A DNA stretch of 64,000 nt, from NCBI RefSeq assembly GCF_900187965.1, contig NZ_FZNL01000024.1, forward strand, positions 43,976 to 107,975, written 5' to 3'. Of this stretch, positions 34,726 to 43,346 are shown piece after piece; position 1 is the first letter of the stretch, and each line of letters begins with the position of its first letter. The position numbers were made by a program, and so were the translations under genes. The stretch comes from Flavobacterium sp. ov086. Its GTDB lineage: Bacteria; Bacteroidota; Bacteroidia; Flavobacteriales; Flavobacteriaceae. The notes beneath the pieces were generated by a model, which searched no databases, was not told where the DNA came from, and saw only the letters and a program-made list of their open reading frames with translations.

Positions 34726-35223
34726 GTGCAGCTTACTCACGAAGAAAATCAATTTGAACGAAAAACATTTCCGATAACATTAGTTTGTGATCACATTTAT
34801 TTTCAACAAAATATTGGTTCTCTTTTTAGAATTGCTGAAGCTTTTGGGGTTGAAAATATCATCTTTCTAGGAAAAGATATTCCACTCACGCCCCGTAAAA
34901 TAAACAAAACTTCAAGAAGCACACATCTTCACGTGCCTCATATAGTAATCGAAGAAACGAGCGAGCTTGTTGATTACTTACTTCAAAACAACTTTGAAAT
35001 TATTGCTTTGGAAATTGCAAGTAATAGTAAACCACTAAAAGAAGTTGTTATTCCTGATAACCAAAAAATTGCACTTTTAATAGGAAGTGAAATTGATGGA
35101 ATTTCTGATGAACTTCTAAAAATTTCGAACCAAATTGTACACATAAATATGTTCGGAAAAAACTCAAGTATGAATGTTGTACAAGCTGCAAGTATAGCAT
35201 TGTACGAGATTACTGCTTTCTGA
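34726..35223 (+). CDS. TrmH-family (SpoU) RNA 2'-O-methyltransferase
   Basis: This 165-residue SPOUT methyltransferase has all three SpoU motifs: QNIGSLFRIAEAFG, LLIGSEIDGISDELL and NVVQAASIALYE. It is the minimal catalytic domain without an N-terminal RNA-binding extension, so the target (tRNA Gm18, rRNA or another site) is not determined. The start is GTG at 34726, 10 bases after the DUF4159 gene. I see no ATG that would keep motif 1. Confidence 0.88.
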   Translation: MQLTHEENQFERKTFPITLVCDHIYFQQNIGSLFRIAEAFGVENIIFLGKDIPLTPRKINKTSRSTHLHVPHIVIEETSELVDYLLQNNFEIIALEIASNSKPLKEVVIPDNQKIALLIGSEIDGISDELLKISNQIVHINMFGKNSSMNVVQAASIALYEITAF

Positions 35224-35529
35224 GTTTTTGTTAAAATATTACAAAACAATTAACTAAAATCTAAACCGATTCTGGATAGTATTTAACAGAAATATTCAAA
35301 ACTCTCGATTAAAGACAAATAACATCGTTAAAGTGCGCTCAAAAACAATAAGTAAGAAAAAACATCTTAAAAAAAACTTTAACTTTTTTGTAGGAACTAG
35401 ATTATACAAGGGTTTGTAAAATTTCCTAAAAATAATTTAGTAAAAAAATTTTGGTACAATATCTTTTTGTTATAAAATTGTCACATAATTAACCAAATTT
35501 AATTTTTTATAACAAAAATCCAAATTATT
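35224..35529. other. 306-base AT-rich gap before the metalloprotease
   Basis: The gap contains long A and T runs and imperfect promoter-like sequences (ttttggtacaatatctttttg near 35450-35470) but no exact -7 box, no hairpin with a T tract and no ORF. The protease gene promoter is probably in the right half. Confidence 0.4.
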
Positions 35530-36480
35530 ATGAAAAAAGTTCTTATTACCGCATTCACAGCATTAGTGCTGTTTTCTTGCCAAAATGACCAATCTGAAGC
35601 AGCTGGCTCAGAAGCAAGCGCTACAGCTCGTCGTGGATGCGCCACACAAGAAGTATTAGAGGCACAATTAAAAGCTGATCCAATGTTAGCGATCAGAATG
35701 AATGAAATTGAAGCATTTACAGAAAAAAAGATGTTAACTGGTAGACTTGTAAATGGCAAAGTCGAAATTCCGGTTGTAGTAAATGTATTGTACAGAACTG
35801 CTACTGAAAACATTTCTGATGCTCAAATTCAATCTCAAATTGATGTCCTTAATAAAGATTTTAATGCATTAAATTCAGATTTTAACAGCGTACCTGCTCT
35901 TTTTTCTGGCGTTAAAGCGAATGTTGGAATTACATTTGTTTTAGACCAAATCATCAGAAAATCGACTACAAAAACTTCATGGGGAACAGCTGATGCCATG
36001 AAAAAAACATCAAAAGGTGGTTTGGCTCCAACTTCGCCAACTACAAAACTAAACCTATGGGCTTGTACTATTGGTGGTGGAATTTTAGGATATGCACAAT
36101 TTCCTGGAGGTGCTTCTGCAACTGACGGTGTTGTAATTGATTCTAAATATTTTGGTTTATCTGGTGCTGGTGCTGCTCCTTACAATTTAGGAAGAACTGC
36201 TACTCACGAAGTAGGTCACTGGATGAATTTACGTCACATCTGGGGAGATGCAACTTGCGGAAGCGATTTAGTATCTGATACTCCAACTCACAATGAGGAA
36301 AACTATGGTGTACCTGCTTACCCTCATTACAGTACTTGTGCAGGAACTCCTGTAGAAATGACAATGAATTACATGGATTATGTTGACGATAACGCAATGT
36401 ACATGTTCTCAAATGGTCAAAAAAGCAGAATGGCTGCAATTTTCCTTTCAGGAGGACCAAGAGCTGCTTTTGGAATCTAA
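35530..36480 (+). CDS. Secreted pappalysin-like (M43) zinc metalloprotease, lipoprotein
   Basis: This 316-residue protease has a lipoprotein signal (MKKVLITAFTALVLFSC, lipobox LFSC), so it is probably surface or periplasm anchored. A propeptide-like region (residues 20-80) follows, then an M43 catalytic domain with HEVGHWMNLRH (zinc ligands His226, His230, His236) and the Met-turn in MTMNYMDY. Conserved cysteines (TCGSD, YSTCAG) fit the cytophagalysin/ulilysin group, which cleaves proteins at Arg or Lys. There is no T9SS sorting domain. A strong terminator follows directly. Confidence 0.9.
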   Translation: MKKVLITAFTALVLFSCQNDQSEAAGSEASATARRGCATQEVLEAQLKADPMLAIRMNEIEAFTEKKMLTGRLVNGKVEIPVVVNVLYRTATENISDAQIQSQIDVLNKDFNALNSDFNSVPALFSGVKANVGITFVLDQIIRKSTTKTSWGTADAMKKTSKGGLAPTSPTTKLNLWACTIGGGILGYAQFPGGASATDGVVIDSKYFGLSGAGAAPYNLGRTATHEVGHWMNLRHIWGDATCGSDLVSDTPTHNEENYGVPAYPHYSTCAGTPVEMTMNYMDYVDDNAMYMFSNGQKSRMAAIFLSGGPRAAFGI

Positions 36481-36505
36481 AAAAGAAACTCAAAATAGCA
36501 AACTT

Positions 36506-36537
36506 AAAAGCGAGATGTATACATCTCGCTTTTTTTT
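36506..36537 (+). terminator. Terminator after the M43 protease
   Basis: A perfect 13-bp stem (aaaagcgagatgt / acatctcgctttt) has a 2-base loop and is followed by T residues, starting 26 bases after the stop codon. Confidence 0.85.
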
Positions 36538-36592
36538 GTTTCAATGAAAATTTTAAAAGCTTTTCCCTATATTTATAATCTAAAATCGAAAC

Positions 36593-37684
36593 ATGATAAC
36601 ATCAAAAATTATTTCTAACGGAATCTTAAGAGCTTTGGCAACAATCTTAGTTATTGCTCTGGCCCTATACTTTTTATACGAAATACAAACCGTAATTGTC
36701 TATCTCTGTATCTCTCTTATATTATGTTTAATTGCCAATCCGTTAGTTCAGTTTTTGAAAAATAAATTAAAATTCGGCAATTCTCTCGCCGCAACAACTA
36801 CTTTGATTATTTTTATTCTGGCAATCACCGGTTTTATTCTATTATTTGTTCCGCTAATTATTTCGCAAGCCAATAATTTGTCATTATTAGATACAAATCA
36901 TTTACAGCAGGAATTTATTCAAAGTGAAAAAAGTATAGAGACTTATTTTAATATTCAGCACATCGATTTTGATAAAGTTTTAAAGAATCCAAAAGTAACT
37001 TCTTTACTCGATTTTAGTTATTTTACAGCTTTTCTAAATTCTATTTTAGGCTTTATGGCCGATATGGGAATGGGATTGGTTTCTGTCTTTTTTATTACTT
37101 TTTTCTTTATTAAGGATCAGGATGCTTTTAAAATAAGTGCCAGAAAAATTCTTCCGGATACCAATGAGGATAAAATTTTGAACTCAATTACTAAAATAAA
37201 CCATTTTTTAACGCGCTATTTCATTGGGTTATTGCTTCAATTAACCGTCGTATTTATTCTCTATTTTATTGTTTTGATAATTTTTGGAAATAAAAACGCC
37301 TTTGTAATTGCTTTTCTTTGTGCGATTCTAAACATTATACCTTATATAGGTCCAATTATCGGAACGATATTAGCTGGAATTTTAACCATGATTAGTTTAA
37401 TAGGCAGTGATTTCAGAACCGAAATTCTTCCAACAACAATATATGTAATTATTGGCTTTTTACTGGTTCAGGCTATTGATAATAATATTAGTCAGCCAAT
37501 AATTTCATCAAAAAGTGTAAATTCGCACCCGCTGGAAATATTCCTGATTACTTTAATCAGCGGAATTACTTTTGGAATCGTCGGAATGATTATTGCAATT
37601 CCTGTATTTACAATGCTGAAAGTAATCCTGAAAGAGTTTTTCCCTGAAAACAAAATTGTCTCCGTATTAACCGAAAGAATTTAA
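36593..37684 (+). CDS. AI-2E family transporter (PerM/YdiK-like permease)
   Basis: This 363-residue inner-membrane protein has about eight helices: two near the N-terminus (about 12-55), one near 63-90, and a C-terminal bundle from about 205. It has the family motifs FFLIKDQ-type (FFFIKDQDAFK), LLQLTVVFILYF, LNIIPYIGPIIG and DNNISQPIISSKSVNSHPLEIFL. It belongs to the AI-2 exporter/PerM family, whose members include sodium/proton antiporters and peptide or quorum-signal exporters. The substrate is undetermined. The next gene starts 4 bases later. Confidence 0.88.
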   Translation: MITSKIISNGILRALATILVIALALYFLYEIQTVIVYLCISLILCLIANPLVQFLKNKLKFGNSLAATTTLIIFILAITGFILLFVPLIISQANNLSLLDTNHLQQEFIQSEKSIETYFNIQHIDFDKVLKNPKVTSLLDFSYFTAFLNSILGFMADMGMGLVSVFFITFFFIKDQDAFKISARKILPDTNEDKILNSITKINHFLTRYFIGLLLQLTVVFILYFIVLIIFGNKNAFVIAFLCAILNIIPYIGPIIGTILAGILTMISLIGSDFRTEILPTTIYVIIGFLLVQAIDNNISQPIISSKSVNSHPLEIFLITLISGITFGIVGMIIAIPVFTMLKVILKEFFPENKIVSVLTERI

Positions 37685-37688
37685 AACA

Positions 37689-38870
37689 TTGAACACTTCT
37701 ATTTTAAGCCAAAATATTCAGGATTTTATAACTCAAAATAGCGGTGCCCCGATTGCAAAATTAGCCCTTCAGAAGAATCCGTTTCCTGAGGTTGAATGGA
37801 TTTTGATTTTAAATCAAATTGAAGCAAAATCAAAAGCAAAAGACAAATTGCCAACTTGGTTTGCTACCGATAATATTATTTATCCAAGTAAAATATCGGT
37901 TGAACAAACCTCATCTGAAAAAACAGCTGCTTATAAAGCCTCTTTAATTTCAGGAGAAACTTTAATTGATCTTACGGGAGGTTTTGGTGTTGATGATTAT
38001 TACTTTTCTAAAAAGTTTAAAAGCATTGCACATTGCGAAATAAACGAAGATTTATCTGCAATTGTAAAACATAATTTTAAACAGCTTAAAGTCAAGAATT
38101 GTGTTTGTTATGCCAATGACTCAGCAAATGTTCTAAAAGAGTCAAACCAAAAATGGGATTGGATTTACATTGATCCTTCCCGCAGAAATGATGCCAAAGG
38201 CAAAGTTTTTATGCTGAAAGACTGTTTACCGAATGTACCGGAATCTTTAGATTTTTATTTCGAAAAAACAGATTCCTTTTTAATAAAAACGGCTCCTTTG
38301 CTGGATATTTCTGCTGGTTTATCTGAACTTAAATTCGTTAAAAACATACATATTATTGCTCTTGAAAATGAAGTAAAGGAATTGCTTTTTGAAATTCACA
38401 ATCATTACCAAGGCGAAATCACGATTAAAACTGCCAATATATTAAAAGATAAAACAGAAGCTTTCGGATTTATCTTAGGTTCTGATTCTCATTTTGCTTC
38501 TTACCATTTACCACAAAAGTATGTTTACGAACCTAACTCAGCTATTATGAAATCTGGCGGTTTTGATGAAGTGAGCGCTATTTTTGACATTAATAAATTG
38601 CACAAACATTCTCATTTATACACTTCGGATGAATTAATTGATTTTCCGGGAAGAACTTTTGAAATTCAAAAAGTCATTCCGTACAGCAAAAATGAGATGA
38701 AAACAGAACTCGCAAATCAGCAGGCAAACCTTACTACACGAAACTTTCCGGACACGGTAGAAAACATCAGGAAAAAATGGAAAATAAAAAATGGTGGAAA
38801 TCTTTATTGTTTTTTTACAACAGATAAAAATGATAACAAAATAGTTTTAATTTGCAGAAAAATAATTTAA
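37689..38870 (+). CDS. THUMP-like class I SAM-dependent methyltransferase
   Basis: This 393-residue protein is a predicted RNA or protein methyltransferase. The central Rossmann domain has the AdoMet motif LIDLTGGFGVDDYYFSKKF near 97-115 and the catalytic-type IYIDPSRRN near 162-170. The C-terminus has a THUMP-like beta segment (DELIDFPGRTFEIQKVIPYSKNEMK) that I associate with this family in Bacteroidota. The substrate is unknown. The start is TTG at 37689, 4 bases after the AI-2E gene, and no ATG is close enough. Confidence 0.82.
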   Translation: MNTSILSQNIQDFITQNSGAPIAKLALQKNPFPEVEWILILNQIEAKSKAKDKLPTWFATDNIIYPSKISVEQTSSEKTAAYKASLISGETLIDLTGGFGVDDYYFSKKFKSIAHCEINEDLSAIVKHNFKQLKVKNCVCYANDSANVLKESNQKWDWIYIDPSRRNDAKGKVFMLKDCLPNVPESLDFYFEKTDSFLIKTAPLLDISAGLSELKFVKNIHIIALENEVKELLFEIHNHYQGEITIKTANILKDKTEAFGFILGSDSHFASYHLPQKYVYEPNSAIMKSGGFDEVSAIFDINKLHKHSHLYTSDELIDFPGRTFEIQKVIPYSKNEMKTELANQQANLTTRNFPDTVENIRKKWKIKNGGNLYCFFTTDKNDNKIVLICRKII

Positions 38871-38872
38871 CA

Positions 38873-39439
38873 ATGAAACAACTAATTACACTAACTTTTT
38901 TTCTATTAACCTTTACTGCATTTGCCCAAAAACCATGTGAATACAGTGCTAACGTTACCGATTCTATTGGTACTTATAAAATAACTAACGAATACCTAAT
39001 CAGTGAAAAAAACTTTGGAGGAACATTCAGTTATGTTTTCTTTTCATTGGCTCAAACTGATGGCTTACCAACCCTAAACCTGCAATTAATTCAAAAAAGC
39101 AAAGACTTTATAAAAGCGAACTGCTTTGACAAAAACTCAAAAGTATTTTTACAATTAGAAAACGGTAAAATTGTCACTTTACTTCACGTTAATCAGGAGA
39201 ATTGCGGAACTCTTATTCATGATGACAAAGGTTATGATAACCGCGTAAACACAGGATACTTTATGTTCATGAAAGATAATTATGAGGAATTAAAGAAATC
39301 TCCGGTTTCTATTATGAGAATAAAATACCTGACAGATGTTGAAGATTATATCGTAAAAGCTGATTTAACATCTGAATTAACTGGTAAAGTATATCATCCG
39401 AATACCTATTTTATAGACAACATCAGATGTGTTGAATAA
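38873..39439 (+). CDS. Secreted hypothetical protein
   Basis: From the ATG at 38873 (2 bases after the methyltransferase stop) this is 188 residues with a signal peptide (MKQLITLTFFLLTFTAFAQ). It is followed by a mixed alpha/beta domain containing KPCEYSANVTDSIGTYKITNEYLISEKNFGG and ENCGTLIHDDKGYDNRVNTG. Two cysteines could pair. I do not recognise the family. Its stop codon directly abuts the stop of the convergent VanX-like gene (TAA at 39437-39439, then 39440-39442 on the other strand). Confidence 0.75.
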   Translation: MKQLITLTFFLLTFTAFAQKPCEYSANVTDSIGTYKITNEYLISEKNFGGTFSYVFFSLAQTDGLPTLNLQLIQKSKDFIKANCFDKNSKVFLQLENGKIVTLLHVNQENCGTLIHDDKGYDNRVNTGYFMFMKDNYEELKKSPVSIMRIKYLTDVEDYIVKADLTSELTGKVYHPNTYFIDNIRCVE

Positions 39440-40093
39440 TTAATTACAATCCCATTTTTGATTCGAAACATTATCCTTCAATCCTGTTTTTAAATTATAA
39501 TGCCACCATTCAGAGTCAAATGAGTTAAAACCACTTTGTATCATTACGCTTTTAAGATACTTTCTGTTTGCACGCACCGATACCGGAAATTTTTTATAAT
39601 TATGACTCGCCTGAATACCAAAAAAATCAAAAGGAGTTCCCATTTCAAGTTCCTCTCCTTTAGCATTTACTAAAGTAATATCTACGGCTCCTCCTCTATT
39701 GTGGATGGAGCCTTTTTTTGGATCCGCAACATACTCCGGATTCGAAACAATCTCCCACATTTTTTTCTGAATAGACAAAGGTCGGTAACAATCAAATAGT
39801 TTTATTTTACAGCCATGCTTCATAAATTCTTTATTGGCCGCAATTAGGGCTTGTACCGTCTTATAACGCAACATACATTCGGCACAATCATAAACCTTAG
39901 CTTTCAGAAAATTATCTTCGGTTGCATACTTCATATCATAAACAAAATCCTGACTGTAATCTTTTAAATTTACAAAAGTAGTATCGGCAATTTCTTGCTT
40001 TACCTCAGCCGTGTGAACTTCGTTTTGCGCGTTAGAGAAAGTCATCCAAAAAAGAAATCCTGCACAAAAAATAGTTTTGATTATTTGATTCAT
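39440..40093 (-). CDS. D-alanyl-D-alanine dipeptidase (VanX/DdpX-like, M15D)
   Basis: This 217-residue secreted zinc dipeptidase hydrolyses D-Ala-D-Ala. It has a signal peptide (MNQIIKTIFCAGFLFWMTFSNAQ), the SxHxxGxAxD motif as SIHNRGGAVD (His131, Asp138), Arg104 in CYRPLSIQ, and ExxH as EWWH (Glu194, His197). These match VanX His116, Asp123, Arg71, Glu181 and His184. Here it probably recycles cell-wall peptides in the periplasm rather than giving glycopeptide resistance, which needs partner genes not seen here. Confidence 0.9.
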   Translation of the reverse strand: MNQIIKTIFCAGFLFWMTFSNAQNEVHTAEVKQEIADTTFVNLKDYSQDFVYDMKYATEDNFLKAKVYDCAECMLRYKTVQALIAANKEFMKHGCKIKLFDCYRPLSIQKKMWEIVSNPEYVADPKKGSIHNRGGAVDITLVNAKGEELEMGTPFDFFGIQASHNYKKFPVSVRANRKYLKSVMIQSGFNSFDSEWWHYNLKTGLKDNVSNQKWDCN

Positions 40094-40200
40094 GGGTCAT
40101 ATAATTTGAGAAATGAAATTACATAAAAAAAATCAATCTCTTATTTAATATTTTAATAACAAATTGGTCTTGCCAATTACCAAATTTACCAGTATTCAAA

Positions 40201-40233
40201 AACAAAACCCATTCAAATTGAATGGGTTTTGTT
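40201..40233. terminator. Bidirectional terminator
   Basis: Perfect 16-bp arms (aacaaaacccattcaa / ttgaatgggttttgtt) with a 1-base loop, flanked by A and T runs. It lies after the 214-residue minus-strand gene and upstream of the VanX gene. Confidence 0.8.
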
Positions 40234-40252
40234 TTATCTGTTTTTAAGATAT

Positions 40253-40897
40253 TTATTTACATTTATATTTTTCGAAAAGTGTTTTCAATTGATTCAAAAC
40301 ATCTCCGTTTTTGAAATTTTCTTTTGCAATTGCATCAATCAATTTAGGACAATCTGCAAAAGCTTCTTTGGACATTTTTCTAATTAACGAATCTGTTCCT
40401 ATAGCGAAACCCATTGATGCTGTCGTTGCATTACCAAAAACCAGTGCGTCACTATTTTTTTTACCAAAATAATAGGCTGTATTGGCAAAAGTAACTACAG
40501 TACTTGTTCCGCCAGCATTTGGTCTTCTGCTGCCTTCGGCACTGATACCGCCAATTTTTACATCTTTGTCATAAATAATATAAAACCACAGCTTTTTTTT
40601 AGATTTCGAAAATTTACCGGTCAAAAGATTGGCTGTTGTTGCATACAATCTTTCAGCTATATACTTAGTATTCTCAGATGATAGATACTCGATTTTTTTG
40701 ATATCTGTACTTGCAATTTTTTCTTTTTTAGCTTCTTCATCTGTTTTGAAATGCACTTTAGAATCATCACTTTCTACCATCTCAGCAAGACCTTTTTTGA
40801 TTGATCCGTCTTCCATATACAAAACTGCTTTATTGTATTTGGCATGTCCAACAGTTGCAAATAAAAAAGCTATTACAACTAAAATTATTTTCTTCAT
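40253..40897 (-). CDS. Secreted hypothetical protein
   Basis: This 214-residue protein has a signal peptide (MKKIILVVIAFLFATVGHA). The next segment (KAVLYMEDGSIKKGLAEMVESDDSKVHFKTDEEAKKEKIASTDIKKIEYL) looks like a small SH3- or LSM-like beta domain. An aromatic-rich KKLWFYIIYDKDVKIGGISAEGSRR region and a helical C-terminus with Cys-Pro-Lys (FADCPKLIDAIAKE) follow. I do not recognise a named family. Reading minus, TTTTG and TACATTTA (about 16 bases apart) upstream suggest its own promoter. It marks the last core-like gene before the RHS island. Confidence 0.75.
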   Translation of the reverse strand: MKKIILVVIAFLFATVGHAKYNKAVLYMEDGSIKKGLAEMVESDDSKVHFKTDEEAKKEKIASTDIKKIEYLSSENTKYIAERLYATTANLLTGKFSKSKKKLWFYIIYDKDVKIGGISAEGSRRPNAGGTSTVVTFANTAYYFGKKNSDALVFGNATTASMGFAIGTDSLIRKMSKEAFADCPKLIDAIAKENFKNGDVLNQLKTLFEKYKCK

Positions 40898-41019
40898 TGT
40901 TTAAATATATTAACAGTAAATGTAGTATAAATAAATCTTGCAAAACAAACAATAACACTTCAAGTTTTATATTTATTCTATTTTTTTTTGATGTGCTTTT
41001 CGAAGCGTATTTTATAGTA

Positions 41020-41090
41020 TGAACACTTTACTATACAGCTATTGCCACAAGAAAAGATTCGTGTTGGAGCAGCAGGGTTGCAGCTGGCTA
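41020..41090. other. GC-richer unexplained segment at the island edge
   Basis: About 70 bases, including aaaagattcgtgttggagca and gttgcagctggctatcattt, are clearly richer in G and C than the surrounding DNA. A 31-codon ORF (ATG 41020) spans it but has no recognisable product. It may be a remnant of an earlier element or tip cassette. No repeat of it was seen elsewhere in the window. Confidence 0.3.
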
Positions 41091-41345
41091 TCATTTAAAA
41101 AATTTAATAAGTAAATAGATTCCAATTAATAGAATTTGTATTACAGTAATAACTTCCAAATAAAAAAACCATAGTAAAGCTGAGCCTTCATTACTTTGAC
41201 ACAAAAGTTTATAATATAGAAAGCTACTATATAAAACGAATATTCCAATATTTATTAAAAAAAAATATTTATTGGGTTTACTTAAAAAAAGTATTAATAT
41301 AAAACACAAAATAGAACTGAAATATAATAATTGATTATCACTCAT
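41091..41345 (-). CDS. Small integral membrane protein, possible immunity gene
   Basis: From the ATG at 41345 (A-rich upstream) this is 84 residues with three hydrophobic segments: YFSSILCFILILFL, YFFLINIGIFVLYSSFLYYKLL and LLWFFYLEVITVIQILLIGIYLLI. It ends KFFK. An upstream in-frame ATG at 41390 would add a polar MSVPEYLQKFQNKKN tail. No family recognised. It is the most distal gene of the RHS-associated cluster. Small membrane proteins in such places are often immunity proteins for membrane-active toxins, but its toxin, if any, is absent. Confidence 0.6.
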   Translation of the reverse strand: MSDNQLLYFSSILCFILILFLSKPNKYFFLINIGIFVLYSSFLYYKLLCQSNEGSALLWFFYLEVITVIQILLIGIYLLIKFFK

Positions 41346-41445
41346 GTTTTTTTTATTTTGAAACTTCTGTAAATATTCTGGAACCGACATTAGTTCTATA
41401 TAATATCATAATTATTAATTTGCAGATATATTTTAAACAAAAGAC

Positions 41446-41931
41446 CTACTTCGGTACATTTACATATCCATCTTCTTCTAAACTTTTTAAACCACATGTA
41501 GGATGAGTGGTCTTATATACTTTTCCCACAGAATCAGTCCAAATTCTTATTTTAAAAGAAGGATTTCCTCCTCCAGAGTTCTCGATCGTATATTTACAAT
41601 TTGACTTAAATTTAAAATCTCTTGCTGACTTACCCTCAAAATAATGAAAATCTTTATTAACATTAATAAATGAGAATTCATCCGGAGCCAAACCTGGATC
41701 ACCTTTCCATACTAAAAACTTTCCATCTTCATACAAAAAACCACCTAGCTTAATAGAATCATTCTTAATCATTAATTTCAATATTCCTACATTATCACAA
41801 CTTTTTATTGCCTGTTGTTTAATATCAAAATAAAATTCATGATCCGTTATTTTACAAGAAGAAAGTAAAACTGCTAATATTAATAAAAATCCATATTTCT
41901 TTATTTTTTTATTTCTCATGGAGGTTTTCAT
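41446..41931 (-). CDS. Hypothetical lipoprotein in the RHS island
   Basis: This 161-residue protein has a lipoprotein signal (KYGFLLILAVLLSSC, lipobox LSSC). A beta-rich domain follows with DHEFYFDIKQQAIKSC, FLVWKGDPGLAPDEFSFINV, CKYTIENSGGGNPSFKIRIW and a C-terminal TTHPTCGLKSLEEDGYVNVPK. Cysteines at several places could pair. I do not recognise a family. Its position behind the small membrane proteins suggests an immunity or accessory role in the RHS island, without direct evidence. Confidence 0.7.
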   Translation of the reverse strand: MKTSMRNKKIKKYGFLLILAVLLSSCKITDHEFYFDIKQQAIKSCDNVGILKLMIKNDSIKLGGFLYEDGKFLVWKGDPGLAPDEFSFINVNKDFHYFEGKSARDFKFKSNCKYTIENSGGGNPSFKIRIWTDSVGKVYKTTHPTCGLKSLEEDGYVNVPK

Positions 41932-42078
41932 GTTTTTAGCTTTTCAAATTTATATTATAACACAAATTAAAAGAGTATTTTAACACTTTGTTTGTATCAA
42001 AAGAAGACAATCTTAAACAGATAAATAACCTCACATTTCTACGAGGTTGTCTATTAGTATTACTTTAATTTATCTTAT

Positions 42079-42267
42079 TTATTTCAAAAACATATATAAT
42101 CTGACTCCTAATAGTAGAACACCACCTATTATTAAAAGTAACCAATACTTATTATACTTTAAAATTAAACCAAACTGTTTTTCATTATTTGAAAATTTCA
42201 TTATCAAACCAATAAAAATAAATACTGCAGGTGCTAAAATCCACCTAAATTTTTCATACATCATCAT
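42079..42267 (-). CDS. Small membrane protein, candidate RHS immunity
   Basis: This 62-residue protein has two predicted membrane helices (ILAPAVFIFIGLIMKF and YWLLLIIGGVLLLGVRLYMF) joined by a polar SNNEKQFGLILKYNK loop. It follows the 70-residue membrane protein by 14 bases on the same strand and probably shares its transcript. No known family. Two such proteins in a row directly after an orphan RHS tip suggest immunity to a membrane-targeting toxin; this is inferred from position only. Confidence 0.6.
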   Translation of the reverse strand: MMMYEKFRWILAPAVFIFIGLIMKFSNNEKQFGLILKYNKYWLLLIIGGVLLLGVRLYMFLK

Positions 42268-42281
42268 AATTTTTTTTAAAA

Positions 42282-42494
42282 TTATCCTATCGCTTTAAAA
42301 AAATATATTATAGATGCTATTGCAAAACCAATTATGATTAACCAACTTTTAAAAACATCTAATTTGATACTTGGCTTATAATAAGTATCAGGATTGTTAT
42401 TTTTTATACCATTAAGCCACCATCTTTGATATTTATAAATAGCAAATGCAATTACAGCTAGTAAAATACTATACAATAAAAATTTATAGTTCAT
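42282..42494 (-). CDS. Small membrane protein, candidate RHS immunity
   Basis: This 70-residue protein has an N-terminal helix (FLLYSILLAVIAFAIYKY), a polar WWLNGIKNNNPDTYYKPSIKLD loop and a C-terminal helix (WLIIIGFAIASIIYFF). It begins 3 bases after the stop of the orphan RHS tip, so it is almost certainly translated from the same mRNA, the usual arrangement for a cognate immunity gene. No named family recognised. An immunity function is inferred. Confidence 0.68.
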   Translation of the reverse strand: MNYKFLLYSILLAVIAFAIYKYQRWWLNGIKNNNPDTYYKPSIKLDVFKSWLIIIGFAIASIIYFFKAIG

Positions 42495-42497
42495 AAT

Positions 42498-43346
42498 TTA
42501 TTTCCTTTCTTCTTTAATTATTTCTTTTGTTTTATTATTTGTTTCATTTTTTATAATCTCTCTTCCTGCTTTTACTGCCTCTTTTATTTCTTGTTTTACT
42601 TCACCTTTTGTTCCAGGTAAAACTTTATTTATAGCAAAACCAGCCAATTCACCAGCAACAAAAGCTCCGGCATCTCCTACAGCTTCCTCATCCTCAGTAA
42701 TAAATTTTACTCCTATTTCTAAAACTGAACCAGCAGTACTAACGTATCCACCTACGGTTGCCACAGCTAATCCTGGCGCAGCACCAACCCCAGCAAAAGG
42801 AGCACCAGCGGCAGCACCTACCAGCCCTGTTGTTGTGGTAGCATCACCCGTTTTTTGCAGTACTTTAGCAATATCTAATAGACCTTTTTTATTATCTTTT
42901 GTCCACTTTTGAATATTACTTCCTATTTTTTTAACATCTTTTACCGTATCATCCCATCCTTTACCATTATAAAGTTCTCGCTTTATATTTTTTAAATCTC
43001 CTTTAATTTTTTCTCTTTGAAATGAGATATAATTTGAAGTAGATCTTTTAGCTTCATTATAAGACTTTTTAACATCCTTCCAACTTGGTAAATCAGGCCA
43101 ATTTCCATCAGGATCAACAAATCGTATTGGGTTGTTAAACGAATACACATAACTACCAATACTTAGGTCATTTTCGCTGTATTTATCCCCACTTAACCAA
43201 AGCGAAGTCTTCATATCTAAATACCTAGCCCCATAATAACTCAAATTCGTCTCTCTATCCAATTCTTTGCCATTAAACAAATAAGGCGAACTAAACGATG
43301 AACTATGCTCCTCAAACAAAACCTCTCCAAAAGCAATATACTCCAC
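42498..43346 (-). CDS. Orphan RHS core fragment fused to a glycine-rich hydrophobic tip
   Basis: This is 282 residues from a GTG at 43346. The frame is open back to a stop at 43413-43415 and reads GSTSYI before the GTG. Residues 1-55 copy the end of the big RHS core (EYIAFGEVLFEEHSSSF...GKELDRETNLSYYGARYLD, then NNPIRFVDPDG), after which the sequence is unrelated. A Lys-rich helical region (60-145) precedes a hydrophobic Ala/Gly stretch (about 155-200, 215-230). The tip has no recognised enzymatic motif and may insert in membranes. It lacks a signal peptide, the TcdB part and the YD repeats, so it is probably silent until recombined into the full gene. Confidence 0.75.
   Translation of the reverse strand: MEYIAFGEVLFEEHSSSFSSPYLFNGKELDRETNLSYYGARYLDMKTSLWLSGDKYSENDLSIGSYVYSFNNPIRFVDPDGNWPDLPSWKDVKKSYNEAKRSTSNYISFQREKIKGDLKNIKRELYNGKGWDDTVKDVKKIGSNIQKWTKDNKKGLLDIAKVLQKTGDATTTTGLVGAAAGAPFAGVGAAPGLAVATVGGYVSTAGSVLEIGVKFITEDEEAVGDAGAFVAGELAGFAINKVLPGTKGEVKQEIKEAVKAGREIIKNETNNKTKEIIKEERK

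Noticed and set aside
39440..40093. Vancomycin-resistance function for the VanX-like gene
   Set aside because: The D-Ala-D-Ala dipeptidase motifs are present, but there is no VanH or VanA ligase nearby and the protein has a signal peptide, so a cell-wall recycling role is more likely.
42047..42298. 83-codon plus-strand ORF antisense to the small membrane proteins
   Set aside because: Its composition is the mirror of the two membrane proteins on the minus strand, and those have operon spacing and clear helices.
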